DNA of 64,000 nt, taken from assembly GCF_020735465.1 (NCBI RefSeq), contig NZ_CP085935.1, positions 744,001-808,000 on the forward strand. The letters are read 5' to 3'. Position numbers and translations under genes: made by a program. Under the pieces are notes generated by a model that saw only the letters and a list, made by a program, of their open reading frames with translations, searched no databases and was not told the origin of the DNA. The stretch is from Collinsella stercoris DSM 13279 (GTDB lineage Bacteria > Actinomycetota > Coriobacteriia > Coriobacteriales > Coriobacteriaceae). Each line of letters begins with the position of its first letter. Position 1 is the first letter of the stretch. Positions 17,259 through 26,166 of this stretch are shown here, one piece after another.

Positions 17259-18047
17259 ATGGCCAATATGACAAGTTCCGCTTCCGCCGCCCAAGTGGCC
17301 GCGGAGCTCGCGAGCGCCTCCTTCGAGGAGATCGACGCGCTCATCGCCCGATACGCGGACGACCCGCGCATGCAGGTCCAGAAGGCCTGCGAACGCGCCC
17401 GTCGCCGCATGGACAAGGAGAGGGCCGAGCGCGAGCGCGTCGAGGGCATGTACGAGGCCATGCGCGAGTTGGGAGGCGAGGGCGTCGTCGTGGGCGTCGA
17501 CGAGGTCGGCAGGGGGTCGGTGGCCGGCCCCCTCACCGTGTGCGCCGTGTGCCTGCCCGATGAGCCGCGCTTGTGGGGGATCAACGACTCCAAGCAGCTT
17601 TCTCCCGCTAAGCGCGAGATCCTCGCGGTCCGCATCGCCGAATGCGCCCGCGCGGTCGGCATCTGCCACATTCCGCCGGAGCGCATCGATGAGATCGGCA
17701 TGGCGCGGGCGCTTCGCGAGGCCGTCGCGGGCGCGGTGGCTGATACCGGCCTGCAGCCCGATTGCGTGCTGATGGACGGCAACCCCTTGGGCGCGGTCCC
17801 CCATGAGCGCGATGTGGTGAAGGGCGACGCGACGGTCGCCTGCATCGCAGCCGCGTCGATCGTCGCCAAGGTGACGCGTGACGAGCTGATGGTCGAGTAC
17901 GATGCGGAATACCCCGGCTACCATCTCGCGCAATCAAAGGGCTACGCGTCCGCCGAGCACATACAAGCCATCAGGGAACGGGGCTTGAGCCCCATCCATC
18001 GCGTGAGCTTTTGCGGTAATTTCCTGGAGACCGCGCGCCTTTTCTGA
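17259..18047 (+). CDS. rnhB: Ribonuclease HII
   Basis: RNase HII removes ribonucleotides and RNA primers from DNA. In the 262-residue product the catalytic DEVGRGSVAGP motif is at 81-91, GINDSK follows, and the remaining acidic residues appear in VLMDGN and KGDATVACIAAASIVAKVTRD (seen as KGD and AAASIVAK). The first about 70 residues are a charged helical extension not present in short RNase HII forms. AAGGGGAG precedes the ATG at 17259, which rules out the upstream frame opening inside the terminator. Confidence 0.94.
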   Translation: MANMTSSASAAQVAAELASASFEEIDALIARYADDPRMQVQKACERARRRMDKERAERERVEGMYEAMRELGGEGVVVGVDEVGRGSVAGPLTVCAVCLPDEPRLWGINDSKQLSPAKREILAVRIAECARAVGICHIPPERIDEIGMARALREAVAGAVADTGLQPDCVLMDGNPLGAVPHERDVVKGDATVACIAAASIVAKVTRDELMVEYDAEYPGYHLAQSKGYASAEHIQAIRERGLSPIHRVSFCGNFLETARLF

Positions 18048-18210
18048 CGAGGGCGCCTGCCTTGGCGTCTTGCGACAGGCGCGCTGCCAGCGGGCCTTCT
18101 CGCGTGTCAGAAAAGCGCGGAGGATGTGCCCGAGAACGCGGCGACGACGCGCGGTTGTCGTCAGATGCGCCGTGACACACTCCTTTCGTCACCGACGAAG
18201 GGAGCATGAG

Positions 18211-18684
18211 ATGGGTGCGGACAAGAACCGGAAACGGGTCGGGGAGATTCTCGACCGAGCCATGGAGGGCGAGCCCGAGCTGCTGGACGCCCGCCATGTG
18301 GAGGAGATGCCGCCCAAGGTCCTCGGCGCACTGGGGGAGGAGCTCGCCGCTCGATACCTGGAGAGCCGTGGGTACGAGATCGTCGAGAGGAACTACCGCT
18401 GCTGCGAGGGGGAGGCCGATCTCGTCGTGTACGACCCCTCATCGGAGGAGGTCGTTCTCGTCGAGGTGAAGGCCAGGAGGGGCCACGAGGCGGACTGCTA
18501 TCCCGAGGAGGCCGTGAGTCGCTCCAAGCGGAGGCGGTATCGCAGGATCGCCCATCAGTTCATCGCCGACCACTATCCGTGCCCCTCGATCCGATTCGAT
18601 GTCATAGCCGTGTCCTTCGACACGGTGAGCGTAGGGGAGATACGCCACCTGTACGGCGCGTTCGACTGGGAGGCAGGTCAGTGA
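18211..18684 (+). CDS. UPF0102 / YraN family nuclease-like protein
   Basis: The 157-residue protein carries the YraN core: LGALGEELAARYLESRGYEI, NYRCCEGEADLV and VLVEVKARRG, in which Glu, Asp, Glu and Lys correspond to a restriction-endonuclease-like active site. The fold suggests a Holliday-junction-resolvase-like nuclease, but no activity is established for the family. The N-terminal 40 residues are an extra charged extension. GAAGGGAG lies just before the ATG at 18211. The stop overlaps the next start (GTGA), so it is co-translated with the ComM-like gene, a frequent association. Confidence 0.85.
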   Translation: MGADKNRKRVGEILDRAMEGEPELLDARHVEEMPPKVLGALGEELAARYLESRGYEIVERNYRCCEGEADLVVYDPSSEEVVLVEVKARRGHEADCYPEEAVSRSKRRRYRRIAHQFIADHYPCPSIRFDVIAVSFDTVSVGEIRHLYGAFDWEAGQ

Positions 18685-20213
18685 GCGCGCGGTGCGCCAC
18701 GTTCGCCGTCCATGCGGCGTGCCTGAGGGGCGTGGAGGCCTTCGGGGTGACCGTCGAGGTCTCCGCCTCGGGAACCATACCGAGCCTGACCATCGTCGGC
18801 ATGGCCGACGCCGCGGTCATGGAGGCGCGCAGCCGCATACGGTGCGCATTGCGATCGAGCGGGTTCGATGTCCCGCGCTGCGCGCTTACCGTGAGCCTTG
18901 CGCCGGGAGACATCCGCAAAACCGGGTCGGGCCTCGACTTGCCGATCGCCGTGGCGATCCTCGCGCTCACCGGGCAAATTCCCGTCAACGGGCTCGATGG
19001 CTGCCTGTTCGTCGGCGAGCTCGCGCTGGACGGCGGCATCTGCTCGGTTCGCGGCGAGGTCGCCTATCAGCTGCTCGCGCGCGAGCAGGGGTTGGCCTAC
19101 ATCGGCGGTGCCACCGATGGGCATGTGTCTATTCAGGGAACGGACGCATGGCGCCTCGACGACCTCGCGCGCCTTAAGGATGGAATCGAGCAGGCGAGGC
19201 GGCCCTATCGCGCGCCCGCGCCCCGCCCCGCGCCGGAGTTGATGCTTGATTTCTCAGACGTCTGCGGACAGGAGATCGCGAAGCGGGGCATCGCGGTCGC
19301 GGCGACCGGCGAGTTGGGCCTCATGATGATCGGCGCCCCGGGCTCGGGCAAGACGATGCTCGCCAAGCGCATGACGGGGATATTGCCCGCCATCGAGGAC
19401 CGTGAGCTCCAGGAGGCCCTGTGTGTCCATTCCGTCGCCGGCGAGCCCGTTGACGGGCTCTTGCGCGGGACGCGCCCCTTTCGAAGCCCGCATCACAGCA
19501 TCTCCGCCGCGGGCCTCGTGGGAGGGGGCCGACCGGTGAGGCCCGGGGAGATCAGCCTGGCGCACGGTGGGGTGCTGTACCTCGATGAGCTCGGCGAGTT
19601 TCCCTCAAACACGCTGCAGATGCTCCGGCAGCCGCTCGAGGATGGGTCGGTCCGCATCGTGCGCGTCGACGGCGCCTACCTTTTGCCCGCGCGTTTCCAG
19701 CTGGTGGCGGCGAGCAACCCGTGCCCCTGCGGGTATCTGGGCGATCGCGACGTCGCCTGTCGCTGCTCGGATGCGGCCATCGAGCGATATCAAGCCAAGC
19801 TCGGTGGCCCCCTCGCGGATCGCATCGATATCGTGCTGCATATCGCGCGCCCCGATCCCAGCCTCATCATCGAGGGTGCGGAGGGGCTCTCGACCAAAGA
19901 GCTTGCCGACATGGTCCGTCGGGGGCGTGCGTTCAGGGCGTCTCGCGAGCGGGCGCGGGGCGGGCCGGCGCAAGGGAGCCTCTCGCTCGAGTCCTCGCTG
20001 GCCCCCGCACTCATCGATAGCGAGGCGCGCGAGGTCATGCTCGAAATCGCGAAGCGCACCAACCTGACGGGTCGCGGCATCGCGCGGCTGGCGAGAATCG
20101 CCCGCGCCATCGCGGATTTGGAGGAGGCCGATCGGGTGGACGTCGCGCACGTTCTGGAGGCGTCGCAACTGCAAGGGAGGCGAGATGTCGGAGGCGGCTA
20201 TGGACAGGTTTGA
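18681..20213 (+). CDS. comM: YifB/ComM-family Mg-chelatase-like AAA+ ATPase
   Basis: The 510-residue protein begins with a Lon-protease-like domain (VEVSASGTIPSLTIVGMADAAV in parts) and continues with a Mg-chelatase AAA+ module: Walker A GAPGSGKT, the RPFRSPHHSISAAGLVGGG insert (in parts) and a Cys-rich NPCPCGYLG loop. In competent bacteria ComM is a branch-migration helicase for integration of transforming DNA. Its coupling with dprA supports a DNA-uptake or recombination role here. The GTG start at 18681 is fixed by the overlap with the yraN stop. Confidence 0.92.
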   Translation: MSARCATFAVHAACLRGVEAFGVTVEVSASGTIPSLTIVGMADAAVMEARSRIRCALRSSGFDVPRCALTVSLAPGDIRKTGSGLDLPIAVAILALTGQIPVNGLDGCLFVGELALDGGICSVRGEVAYQLLAREQGLAYIGGATDGHVSIQGTDAWRLDDLARLKDGIEQARRPYRAPAPRPAPELMLDFSDVCGQEIAKRGIAVAATGELGLMMIGAPGSGKTMLAKRMTGILPAIEDRELQEALCVHSVAGEPVDGLLRGTRPFRSPHHSISAAGLVGGGRPVRPGEISLAHGGVLYLDELGEFPSNTLQMLRQPLEDGSVRIVRVDGAYLLPARFQLVAASNPCPCGYLGDRDVACRCSDAAIERYQAKLGGPLADRIDIVLHIARPDPSLIIEGAEGLSTKELADMVRRGRAFRASRERARGGPAQGSLSLESSLAPALIDSEAREVMLEIAKRTNLTGRGIARLARIARAIADLEEADRVDVAHVLEASQLQGRRDVGGGYGQV

Positions 20214-21114
20214 GATCAGGCTCGGCGAGGAGGGCTACCCTGAGAGCGTGGCGGAGCTGCCCGATCCCCCGAGCGTCCTATACGGGAGGGGCGACCCCTC
20301 GGCGCTCTCGACGCCGGCGCTATCCGTCATCGGGTCGCGTCGCGCCTCCCCCTACGGTATCGCGGTCGCGGAGCTCACCGGGCGCATAGCCGCCGAGTCG
20401 GGCGTCACCGTCGTCTCCGGAGGCGCGCGCGGGTGCGATCAGGCCGCCGGCAGGGCGGCGCTCGATGCGGGCGGCAGGCACGTCGTGGTTCTCGGAACGG
20501 GAGCCGACGTCGTGTACCCCGCCACCTCCAGAACGCTTATCGACCGCGCGATCGACGCGTCGGGATGCGCGCTCTCGATCGAGCCCTGGGGGACGCCGCC
20601 GCAAAAATGGGCGTTTCCCAAGAGGAATCGCGTCATTGCCGCTCTGTCGAGGGCGACGCTGGTGGCCGAGGCGGGGATGCCTTCGGGGACGTTCTCCACG
20701 GCGGAGACTGCCAACGCGCTGGGGCGCGAGGTCCTCGCCGCGCCCGGCTCGATCTTCTCGCCCGAGTCGCGGGGGTCGAACTATCTCATCGCCAACGGGG
20801 CGTGCTGCATCGCCGACGACGAGTCCCTCGAGGTGGCGATCTCGAGGATCTACGGAACGTTGCGCTTTTGCCGGGGCGGGGCTCCCGGCCTTTCGGGGCT
20901 CGACGGCGCCGAGCGCAAGGCCATGGACATGCTCGTCGCGAACCCCCTGCGTCCCGAGGAGCTGGCCGCGCACTTGCGACTCGACGCCATCGCGTGCCTC
21001 ACGATGTTGAGCTCCCTTGAGGTGGCGGGTATGGTGACGAGGCTCTCCGATGGGCGGGTTTCGCCGTCCAAGTCGGCTCTTCACGCGCTATCTCGCTTGG
21101 GGCACAATAGGTGA
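20185..21114 (+). CDS. dprA: DNA processing protein DprA/Smf
   Basis: DprA loads RecA on incoming single-stranded DNA. The 309-residue product has the Rossmann-like core with VIGSRRASPYG, VVSGGARGCDQAAGRAAL, VVVLGTGADVVYP and AFPKRNRVIAALS, plus a C-terminal winged-helix (about 235-305). It lacks an obvious N-terminal SAM domain. The gene overlaps the 3' end of comM by 29 bp. Two starts (20185 and 20200) both have GGAGG-type sites; the first is given. In many actinobacteria topA follows, but here trmFO does. Confidence 0.92.
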   Translation: MSEAAMDRFEIRLGEEGYPESVAELPDPPSVLYGRGDPSALSTPALSVIGSRRASPYGIAVAELTGRIAAESGVTVVSGGARGCDQAAGRAALDAGGRHVVVLGTGADVVYPATSRTLIDRAIDASGCALSIEPWGTPPQKWAFPKRNRVIAALSRATLVAEAGMPSGTFSTAETANALGREVLAAPGSIFSPESRGSNYLIANGACCIADDESLEVAISRIYGTLRFCRGGAPGLSGLDGAERKAMDMLVANPLRPEELAAHLRLDAIACLTMLSSLEVAGMVTRLSDGRVSPSKSALHALSRLGHNR

Positions 21115-21141
21115 GTTAGATCACGAGAGTTGGGAGTCCCG

Positions 21142-22476
21142 ATGACGTTTGAGCGCGTGACGGTTGTGGGTGGAGGCCTGGCGGGGTGCGAGTGCGCTTG
21201 CCAGCTTGCCGACCGTGGTGTTTCGGTCCTGCTGCGCGAGATGCGCCCCGCCGTATCCTCGCCGGCGCACCGCACCTCGCGCCTCGCCGAACTCGTCTGC
21301 TCCAATTCCCTCAAGTCGACTCGCGTCGATTCCGCGGCGGGGTTGCTCAAGGAGGAGCTGCGGCGCATGGGGTCGGTCCTGCTCGCCTGCGCCGAGCGTG
21401 CCGCGGTTCCCGCCGGCGGTGCGCTCGCGGTCGACCGCGAGGTGTTCTCGCGGGAGGTCGAGGACGAAGTCGCCTCTCGTCCCCTCATCGAGCAACAGCG
21501 TGGTGAGGTGACCTCCATACCCGACGGCCCGTGCGTCATCGCTGCGGGGCCGCTTTGCTCCGCGGCCCTGTCCCGGCAGGTGCTCGACCTGGTGGGCGGC
21601 GATGCGCTGTCCTTCTTCGACGCGGCGGCCCCCATCGTCGACGCGACGACCATCGACCGCGACGTCGTCTTTGCCCAGTCGCGCTACGACGAGCGAGGGG
21701 GCGGCGACTACCTGAATGCCCCCTTCACCAAAGACGAGTACGATGTCTTCATCGATGCGCTCGTGAGCGCGGAGCGCGTGGTCCTCAAGGATTTCGAGAG
21801 GCGCGAGCTCTTCCAGGCGTGCCAGCCCGCCGAGGAGGTCGCGCGCACCGGGCATGACGCCATCAGGTTCGGCGCGATGAAGCCCGTGGGCCTCATCGAC
21901 CCCCGCACCGGAAAACGCCCCTGGGCCGCCGTCCAGCTGCGCGCCGAGAACGCGGAGTGCACCGCGTACAACTTGGTGGGATTCCAGACGAATCTCACGT
22001 TCTCCGAGCAAAAGCGCGTGTTTCGCATGATTCCCGGCCTTGAGCGCGCCGAGTTCTTCCGATACGGCGTGATGCACCGCAACACGTTCGTCGACGCGCC
22101 CCGCGTGCTCGACAAGACGTTTGCGGTGCCGGGGACGCGCATCCGCCTTGCGGGGCAGATCACGGGGACGGAAGGCTACACCGAGGCTATCGCATCCGGT
22201 CTGCTCGCCGCGCTGAACACGTACGCCGATCTTTCGGGCGCGCCTCGGGTGGAGCTTCCCGTCACGGGGGCCCTCGGCTCGCTCGTCGCCTACGCCACCG
22301 ACCGCGCGACCGAGGACTACCAGCCCATGCACGTCAACTTCGGCGTCGTCCCGCCGCTTTCCGATGGGGTGCGGCGCAGCAAGCGCGACCGCTACGCCGC
22401 GTACTCGTCTCGCGCCCTGGGCGACCTCGATGCGTACCTCGCGTCCCGGGCGGAACTGTTCCCGTCCAGGGGCTGA
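21142..22476 (+). CDS. trmFO: Methylenetetrahydrofolate-tRNA-(uracil-5-)-methyltransferase TrmFO
   Basis: TrmFO makes m5U54 in the tRNA T loop using methylenetetrahydrofolate and FAD. The 444-residue protein opens with the FAD-binding VVGGGLAGCECA, has LVCSNSLKS with the conserved Cys, and later the KDEYDVFIDAL, GAMKPVGLIDPRTGKRP and YRNTFVDAP-like (here MHRNTFVDAP) blocks and a C-terminal GGQ-TGTEGYTE-like segment (AGQITGTEGYTE). GGGAG at 21132-21136 sets the ATG at 21142. The order dprA-trmFO-xer is a common Gram-positive arrangement with topA removed. Confidence 0.95.
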   Translation: MTFERVTVVGGGLAGCECACQLADRGVSVLLREMRPAVSSPAHRTSRLAELVCSNSLKSTRVDSAAGLLKEELRRMGSVLLACAERAAVPAGGALAVDREVFSREVEDEVASRPLIEQQRGEVTSIPDGPCVIAAGPLCSAALSRQVLDLVGGDALSFFDAAAPIVDATTIDRDVVFAQSRYDERGGGDYLNAPFTKDEYDVFIDALVSAERVVLKDFERRELFQACQPAEEVARTGHDAIRFGAMKPVGLIDPRTGKRPWAAVQLRAENAECTAYNLVGFQTNLTFSEQKRVFRMIPGLERAEFFRYGVMHRNTFVDAPRVLDKTFAVPGTRIRLAGQITGTEGYTEAIASGLLAALNTYADLSGAPRVELPVTGALGSLVAYATDRATEDYQPMHVNFGVVPPLSDGVRRSKRDRYAAYSSRALGDLDAYLASRAELFPSRG

Positions 22477-22526
22477 CGCGCCGTGCAAGGGCGTCTGCGA
22501 GCGGCCGCATGAGGGGAGGCGGACAC

Positions 22527-23444
22527 ATGGACGACGAGAGCGCCCGCCTGCTGGGGCTCATCGACGACTACATCGCGCACCTCTCCCGCTTCGAGGGCGC
22601 CTCGTCCGAGACCGTTCGCGCCTACACGCAGCATCTGGAGGCGTATGCGCGTTGGGCGGCGCGCGCGGGCCGCGATGGTCTTGCGCCCTCGACGCGCGAT
22701 GTGCGCGCATATCTATCGGAGCTGCGCGCGGCGGGCTACGCGGCGCGGACCGTCGCCGCCCACCTCTCGTCGATCCGTTCGTTTTTCCGCTGGCTCTCGG
22801 ATGAGGGCCTGGCGGGCGCGGACCCGGTCACCGCGATCGCGAGCCCCAAGCTCGATCGCCCGCTTCCTCACGTCCTGGCGCCCGATCAGCTCGCGCGCCT
22901 CATGGACGCGCCCGACCTCGCGAGCGCCGGCGGCAAGCGCGACGCCGCGATGCTCGAGCTGTTCATAGCCACGGGCGCGCGCATCTCCGAGCTCGCCGCC
23001 TTGGACCTGGCCGACGTCGACGTCTCCCGCGCCTCGGTGCGCCTGTTCGGCAAAGGCTCCAAGGAGCGGTTGGTCCCCCTGTACGACCGCGCGTGCTCCG
23101 TATGCGCGCGCTATCTCGAGGAGGGCAGGGGGGAGCTGCTGGGGCGGGGAGCCGCGTCGTCTCGCGAGGCGAGCTTTTTCATATCCGATAGGGGGCGACC
23201 CATGAGCGCCTCCTCGCTGCGCCATCGCTTCGACGCCTTGAAGCGCCGCGCTGGGATCCCCGCGGACATCACCCCGCACGCCATGCGCCACACGTTCGCC
23301 ACCGAGCTGCTGATCGGGGGAGCCGACCTGCGCAGCGTCCAGGAGCTTCTGGGCCACGCGAGCCTGTCCACCACGCAGATCTACACCCATCTCACGCCCG
23401 ACCGCCTCAAGTCGGCCGTGCACCAGGCCCATCCGCGCGCGTGA
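22527..23444 (+). CDS. Tyrosine site-specific recombinase of the Xer family
   Basis: The 305-residue recombinase has an N-terminal SAM-like core-binding domain (8-95) and a catalytic domain. The active-site set is complete: Arg152 in TGARISEL, Lys in GKGSKE, His251 and Arg254 in HAMRH, His277 in LLGHAS, and the nucleophile Tyr286. Length, lack of an attachment arm domain and location in a housekeeping operon after trmFO argue for dimer resolution (XerC or XerD) and not a phage integrase. GGGGAGG lies just before the ATG at 22527, so the upstream in-frame ATG is not used. Confidence 0.92.
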   Translation: MDDESARLLGLIDDYIAHLSRFEGASSETVRAYTQHLEAYARWAARAGRDGLAPSTRDVRAYLSELRAAGYAARTVAAHLSSIRSFFRWLSDEGLAGADPVTAIASPKLDRPLPHVLAPDQLARLMDAPDLASAGGKRDAAMLELFIATGARISELAALDLADVDVSRASVRLFGKGSKERLVPLYDRACSVCARYLEEGRGELLGRGAASSREASFFISDRGRPMSASSLRHRFDALKRRAGIPADITPHAMRHTFATELLIGGADLRSVQELLGHASLSTTQIYTHLTPDRLKSAVHQAHPRA

Positions 23445-23478
23445 TGCGCGGGCCGCTTGACGCTGAGTTTGTGAAGGC

Positions 23479-23507
23479 TTGGCAATGCGTGCGCGACCTG
23501 CTATTAT
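23479..23507 (+). promoter_or_regulatory. Strong promoter of rpsB-tsf: TTGGCA - 17 bp - TATTAT
   Basis: TTGGCA at 23479-23484 and TATTAT at 23502-23507 are exactly 17 bp apart, and TG at 23499-23500 makes an extended -10. It is the best promoter match in the window, as expected for a ribosomal-protein operon. It implies a leader of about 130 nt. Confidence 0.8.
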
Positions 23508-23548
23508 TCATCAGGTTGCGAACACGCAACATTCCATCACACACGCAC

Positions 23549-23586
23549 GGCTACGCGCCGGCCGCGGTGCCCGGGCACTGGTAGCC
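23549..23586 (+). other. Structured leader of rpsB
   Basis: GGCTAC at 23549-23554 pairs with GTAGCC at 23581-23586 and encloses the perfect 12-base palindrome GTGCCCGGGCAC (23567-23578). The structure lies in the transcript leader, 57 bp before the rpsB start. Autoregulation of rpsB-tsf by S2 through the leader is known in some bacteria; whether this structure does so is an inference. Confidence 0.45.
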
Positions 23587-23643
23587 CTTGCTCGGGTGGT
23601 CGACGCGGACGACACCGTGCGAAAGACAAACCGGGAGGTAAAC

Positions 23644-24390
23644 ATGGCTACCAAGATCAACATCCGTACCCTGCTCGAGGCTGGCTGCCACTTCGGCCAC
23701 CAGACCCGCCGCTGGAACCCCAAGATGAAGCCGTTCATCTTCGGCGAGCGCAACAACATCTACATCCTCGACCTCAAGCAGACCATCGTCGAGGCCGACA
23801 AGGCGTACACCTTCCTCAAGGAGACCGCTGCCAAGGGCGGCAAGGTCCTGTTCGTCGGCACCAAGAAGCAGGCTCAGGAGGCCGTGAAGACCGCTGCCGA
23901 GCGCGCCAACATGCCCTACATCAACCAGCGCTGGCTCGGCGGCATGCTCACCAACTTCGTGACCATCCGCTCCCGCATCAACCGCCTCGAGGAGCTCGAG
24001 GGCATGGTCGCCGACGGCTCCATGGCCCTGCGCGGCAAGAAGGAGCAGGCCGTCCTGGGCAAGGAGCTCGCCAAGCTGCAGGCCAACCTCGGTGGCGCCC
24101 GTGAGCTCAAGAGCACCCCTGCTGCCCTCTTCGTCATCGACACCAAGCGCGAGGAGAACGCCATCAAGGAGGCCAAGCGCCTCGGCATCCCCGTGGTCGC
24201 CCTCATCGACACCAACTCCGACCCCGACGTGGTCGATTACGGCATCCCCTGCAACGACGACGCCATCTCCGCGATCCAGCTCATGAGCGAGCTCTTCGCC
24301 GATGCCTGCCTCGCCGGTTCCGGCAAGGAGCAGATCTCCGAGGCCGAGATGGCCGCCGCGGCTCCTGCCACCGAGGCCGCTGCCGAGTAG
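23644..24390 (+). CDS. rpsB: 30S ribosomal protein S2
   Basis: The 248-residue protein begins MATKINIRTLLEAGCHFGHQ, with the S2 signature HFGHQTRRWNPKM, and contains RWLGGMLTNF and the DTNSDPDVVDYGIPCNDDA region (in parts). S2 binds the head of the 30S subunit and is needed for S1 attachment. GGGAGG at 23633-23638 fixes the start. The C-terminus is a short Ala/Glu tail. tsf follows 46 bp later with its own AAAGGA, the conserved S2-EF-Ts operon. Confidence 0.98.
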   Translation: MATKINIRTLLEAGCHFGHQTRRWNPKMKPFIFGERNNIYILDLKQTIVEADKAYTFLKETAAKGGKVLFVGTKKQAQEAVKTAAERANMPYINQRWLGGMLTNFVTIRSRINRLEELEGMVADGSMALRGKKEQAVLGKELAKLQANLGGARELKSTPAALFVIDTKREENAIKEAKRLGIPVVALIDTNSDPDVVDYGIPCNDDAISAIQLMSELFADACLAGSGKEQISEAEMAAAAPATEAAAE

Positions 24391-24436
24391 CATCCCCTTC
24401 GACCCCATTGGTTATCCTCCTTCGAAAGGAATGAAC

Positions 24437-25306
24437 ATGGCTCAGATCACCGCCGCTATGGTCAAGCAGCTCCGCGAGATGACCGACTCCCCGATGATGG
24501 AGTGCAAGAAGGCTCTCGTCGAGGCTGAGGGCGATATGGAGGCCGCTGTCGACATCCTCCGCAAGAACGGCCTCGCCGCCGCCGCCAAGAAGGCCGGCCG
24601 CGACACCAACGAGGGCGCCGTCGCCGCCTACATCTCCGAGGACGGCACCAAGGGCGCCCTCGCCGAGATCGCCTGCGAGACCGACTTCGTCGCCTCCAAC
24701 CCCAAGTTCACCGGCTTTGCCGCCGAGGTCGCCCAGGTCGTGTGCGACAACGAGCCCGCCGACACGGACGCGCTGCTCGCCCTCGACATGAACGGCGAGA
24801 CTGTCGAGGCCGCCCTCACCGAGATGATCCACATCATCGGCGAGAACATGAAGATCTCCCGCACCGTCGTGCGCAAGCCCGCCTCCGGTGCCGTCGCCAG
24901 CTACATCCACATGGGCGGCAAGATCGGCGTCCTCGTCGAGTTCTCCTTCGAGAAGCCCGAGACCGCTTCCGCCGAGGCCTTCAAGACCTTCGCTCACGAC
25001 GTCGCCATGCAGGTCGCCGCGACCGCTCCCATCGCCGCCGTGCGCGAGGACGTGGACCAGGACGTCATCGACCACGAGGTCGCCATCTACAAGGCCCAGG
25101 CTGCCGAGTCCGGTAAGCCCGAGGCCATCCAGGAGAAGATGGCCGTCGGCCGTCTCGAGAAGTTCTTCAAGGGCTTCGTCCTGAACGAGCAGGAGTTCAT
25201 CAAGGATTCCAGCCTCACCATCAAGGGCTACGCCGAGAAGGTCTCCAAGGAGCTCGGCGACACCGTCAAGGTCGTCGCCTTCGACCGTCTGGTCTGCGGC
25301 GAGTAA
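24437..25306 (+). CDS. tsf: Translation elongation factor Ts
   Basis: EF-Ts exchanges GDP on EF-Tu. The 289-residue product has the N-terminal UBA-like domain with LREMTDSPMMECKKAL, the TDFVASNPKF motif that contacts EF-Tu, the HIHMGGKIGVLVEF-like segment (here YIHMGGKIGVLVEF) and a C-terminal coiled-coil module. The second ATG (24437) is used because AAAGGA at 24425-24430 is well spaced for it. A strong terminator follows, closing the operon. Confidence 0.98.
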   Translation: MAQITAAMVKQLREMTDSPMMECKKALVEAEGDMEAAVDILRKNGLAAAAKKAGRDTNEGAVAAYISEDGTKGALAEIACETDFVASNPKFTGFAAEVAQVVCDNEPADTDALLALDMNGETVEAALTEMIHIIGENMKISRTVVRKPASGAVASYIHMGGKIGVLVEFSFEKPETASAEAFKTFAHDVAMQVAATAPIAAVREDVDQDVIDHEVAIYKAQAAESGKPEAIQEKMAVGRLEKFFKGFVLNEQEFIKDSSLTIKGYAEKVSKELGDTVKVVAFDRLVCGE

Positions 25307-25325
25307 ATTGGCGCATTAGCATGAG

Positions 25326-25362
25326 AGCAGGTCGTGGGGTGCAGCCTCACGGCCTGCTTTTT
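25326..25362 (+). terminator. Intrinsic terminator of rpsB-tsf
   Basis: AGCAGGTCGTGGGG (from 25326) pairs with CCTCACGGCCTGCT (to 25358) with two wobble pairs and a TGCAG-type loop, followed by TTTTT. It is a clear Rho-independent terminator. Confidence 0.9.
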
Positions 25363-25402
25363 CATGTGCAACGCAGGCGAGTATGCGCGGGGTGCACAAC
25401 CC

Positions 25403-25411
25403 TGTTAGAAT
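25403..25411 (+). promoter_or_regulatory. Extended -10 promoter of pyrH (TGT-TAGAAT)
   Basis: TAGAAT at 25406-25411 is preceded by TG plus one base, an extended -10 that can work without a -35. No -35 is evident. Transcription would begin near 25418, which excludes the in-frame GTG at 25414 as the pyrH start. Confidence 0.5.
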
Positions 25412-25440
25412 AGGTGAAATTGCGTCATAAGGAGGATTCC

Positions 25441-26163
25441 TTGTCTGAGTACCAGTACAAACGCGTTCTGCTCAAGATTTCCGGCGAGGCCCTCATGGGC
25501 AACGCGGAGTACGGCATCGATCCCGACGTCGTCGAGCGCATGGCGATCCAGGTCAAGCAGTTGCACGATGAGGGCATCGAGGTCGCGGTCGTCGTGGGCG
25601 GCGGCAACATCTTCCGCGGAGTCGCGGGTTCCGCCAAGGGCATGGAGCGCGCGCAGGCCGATTACATGGGCATGCTCGCCACGGTCATGAACGCCCTCGC
25701 CCTGCAGGATGCCATCGAGCGCATCGATTGCCCCTGCCGCGTGATGAGCGGTATTCAGATGAACGAGGTCTGCGAGCCCTATATCCGCCGCCGTGCCATG
25801 AGGAGCCTGGAGAAGGGCGACGTCGTCATCTTCGCCGCCGGTTCGGGCAACCCGTATTTCACCACCGACACCGCCGCCGCGCTCCGCGCCTGCGAGATCG
25901 GTGCCGACTGCCTGCTCAAGGCGACCAAGGTCGACGGCGTCTACGACATGGACCCCGTCAAGAACGAGGACGCCGTGCGCTTTGACAGCATCAGCTATCA
26001 CGAGGTGCTCGTGCGCGGCCTGCAGGTCATGGATTCCACCGCTACGGCCCTGTGCCAGGATAACCACATGCCCATCATCGTCCTCAACATCGATGGGGAC
26101 GACAACATCAAGCGCGCTCTGGCCGGAGAGCCGGTGGGCACCGTCGTCATGGAAGAGGAGTAA
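25441..26163 (+). CDS. pyrH: Uridylate kinase
   Basis: UMP kinase phosphorylates UMP to UDP for pyrimidine and envelope-sugar synthesis. The 240-residue product has the amino-acid-kinase fold motifs [25 protein letters not shown], and the [11 protein letters not shown] segment. TAAGGAGG at 25428-25435 precisely fixes a TTG start at 25441, supported by the promoter position. frr begins three bases after the stop, the conserved pyrH-frr pair. Confidence 0.95.
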   Translation: MSEYQYKRVLLKISGEALMGNAEYGIDPDVVERMAIQVKQLHDEGIEVAVVVGGGNIFRGVAGSAKGMERAQADYMGMLATVMNALALQDAIERIDCPCRVMSGIQMNEVCEPYIRRRAMRSLEKGDVVIFAAGSGNPYFTTDTAAALRACEIGADCLLKATKVDGVYDMDPVKNEDAVRFDSISYHEVLVRGLQVMDSTATALCQDNHMPIIVLNIDGDDNIKRALAGEPVGTVVMEEE

Positions 26164-26166
26164 GAC

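Noticed and set aside
22527-23444. Phage integrase marking a mobile island
   Set aside because: The recombinase is of Xer length and sits in the conserved dprA-trmFO-xer order, with no attachment site, excisionase or phage genes nearby.
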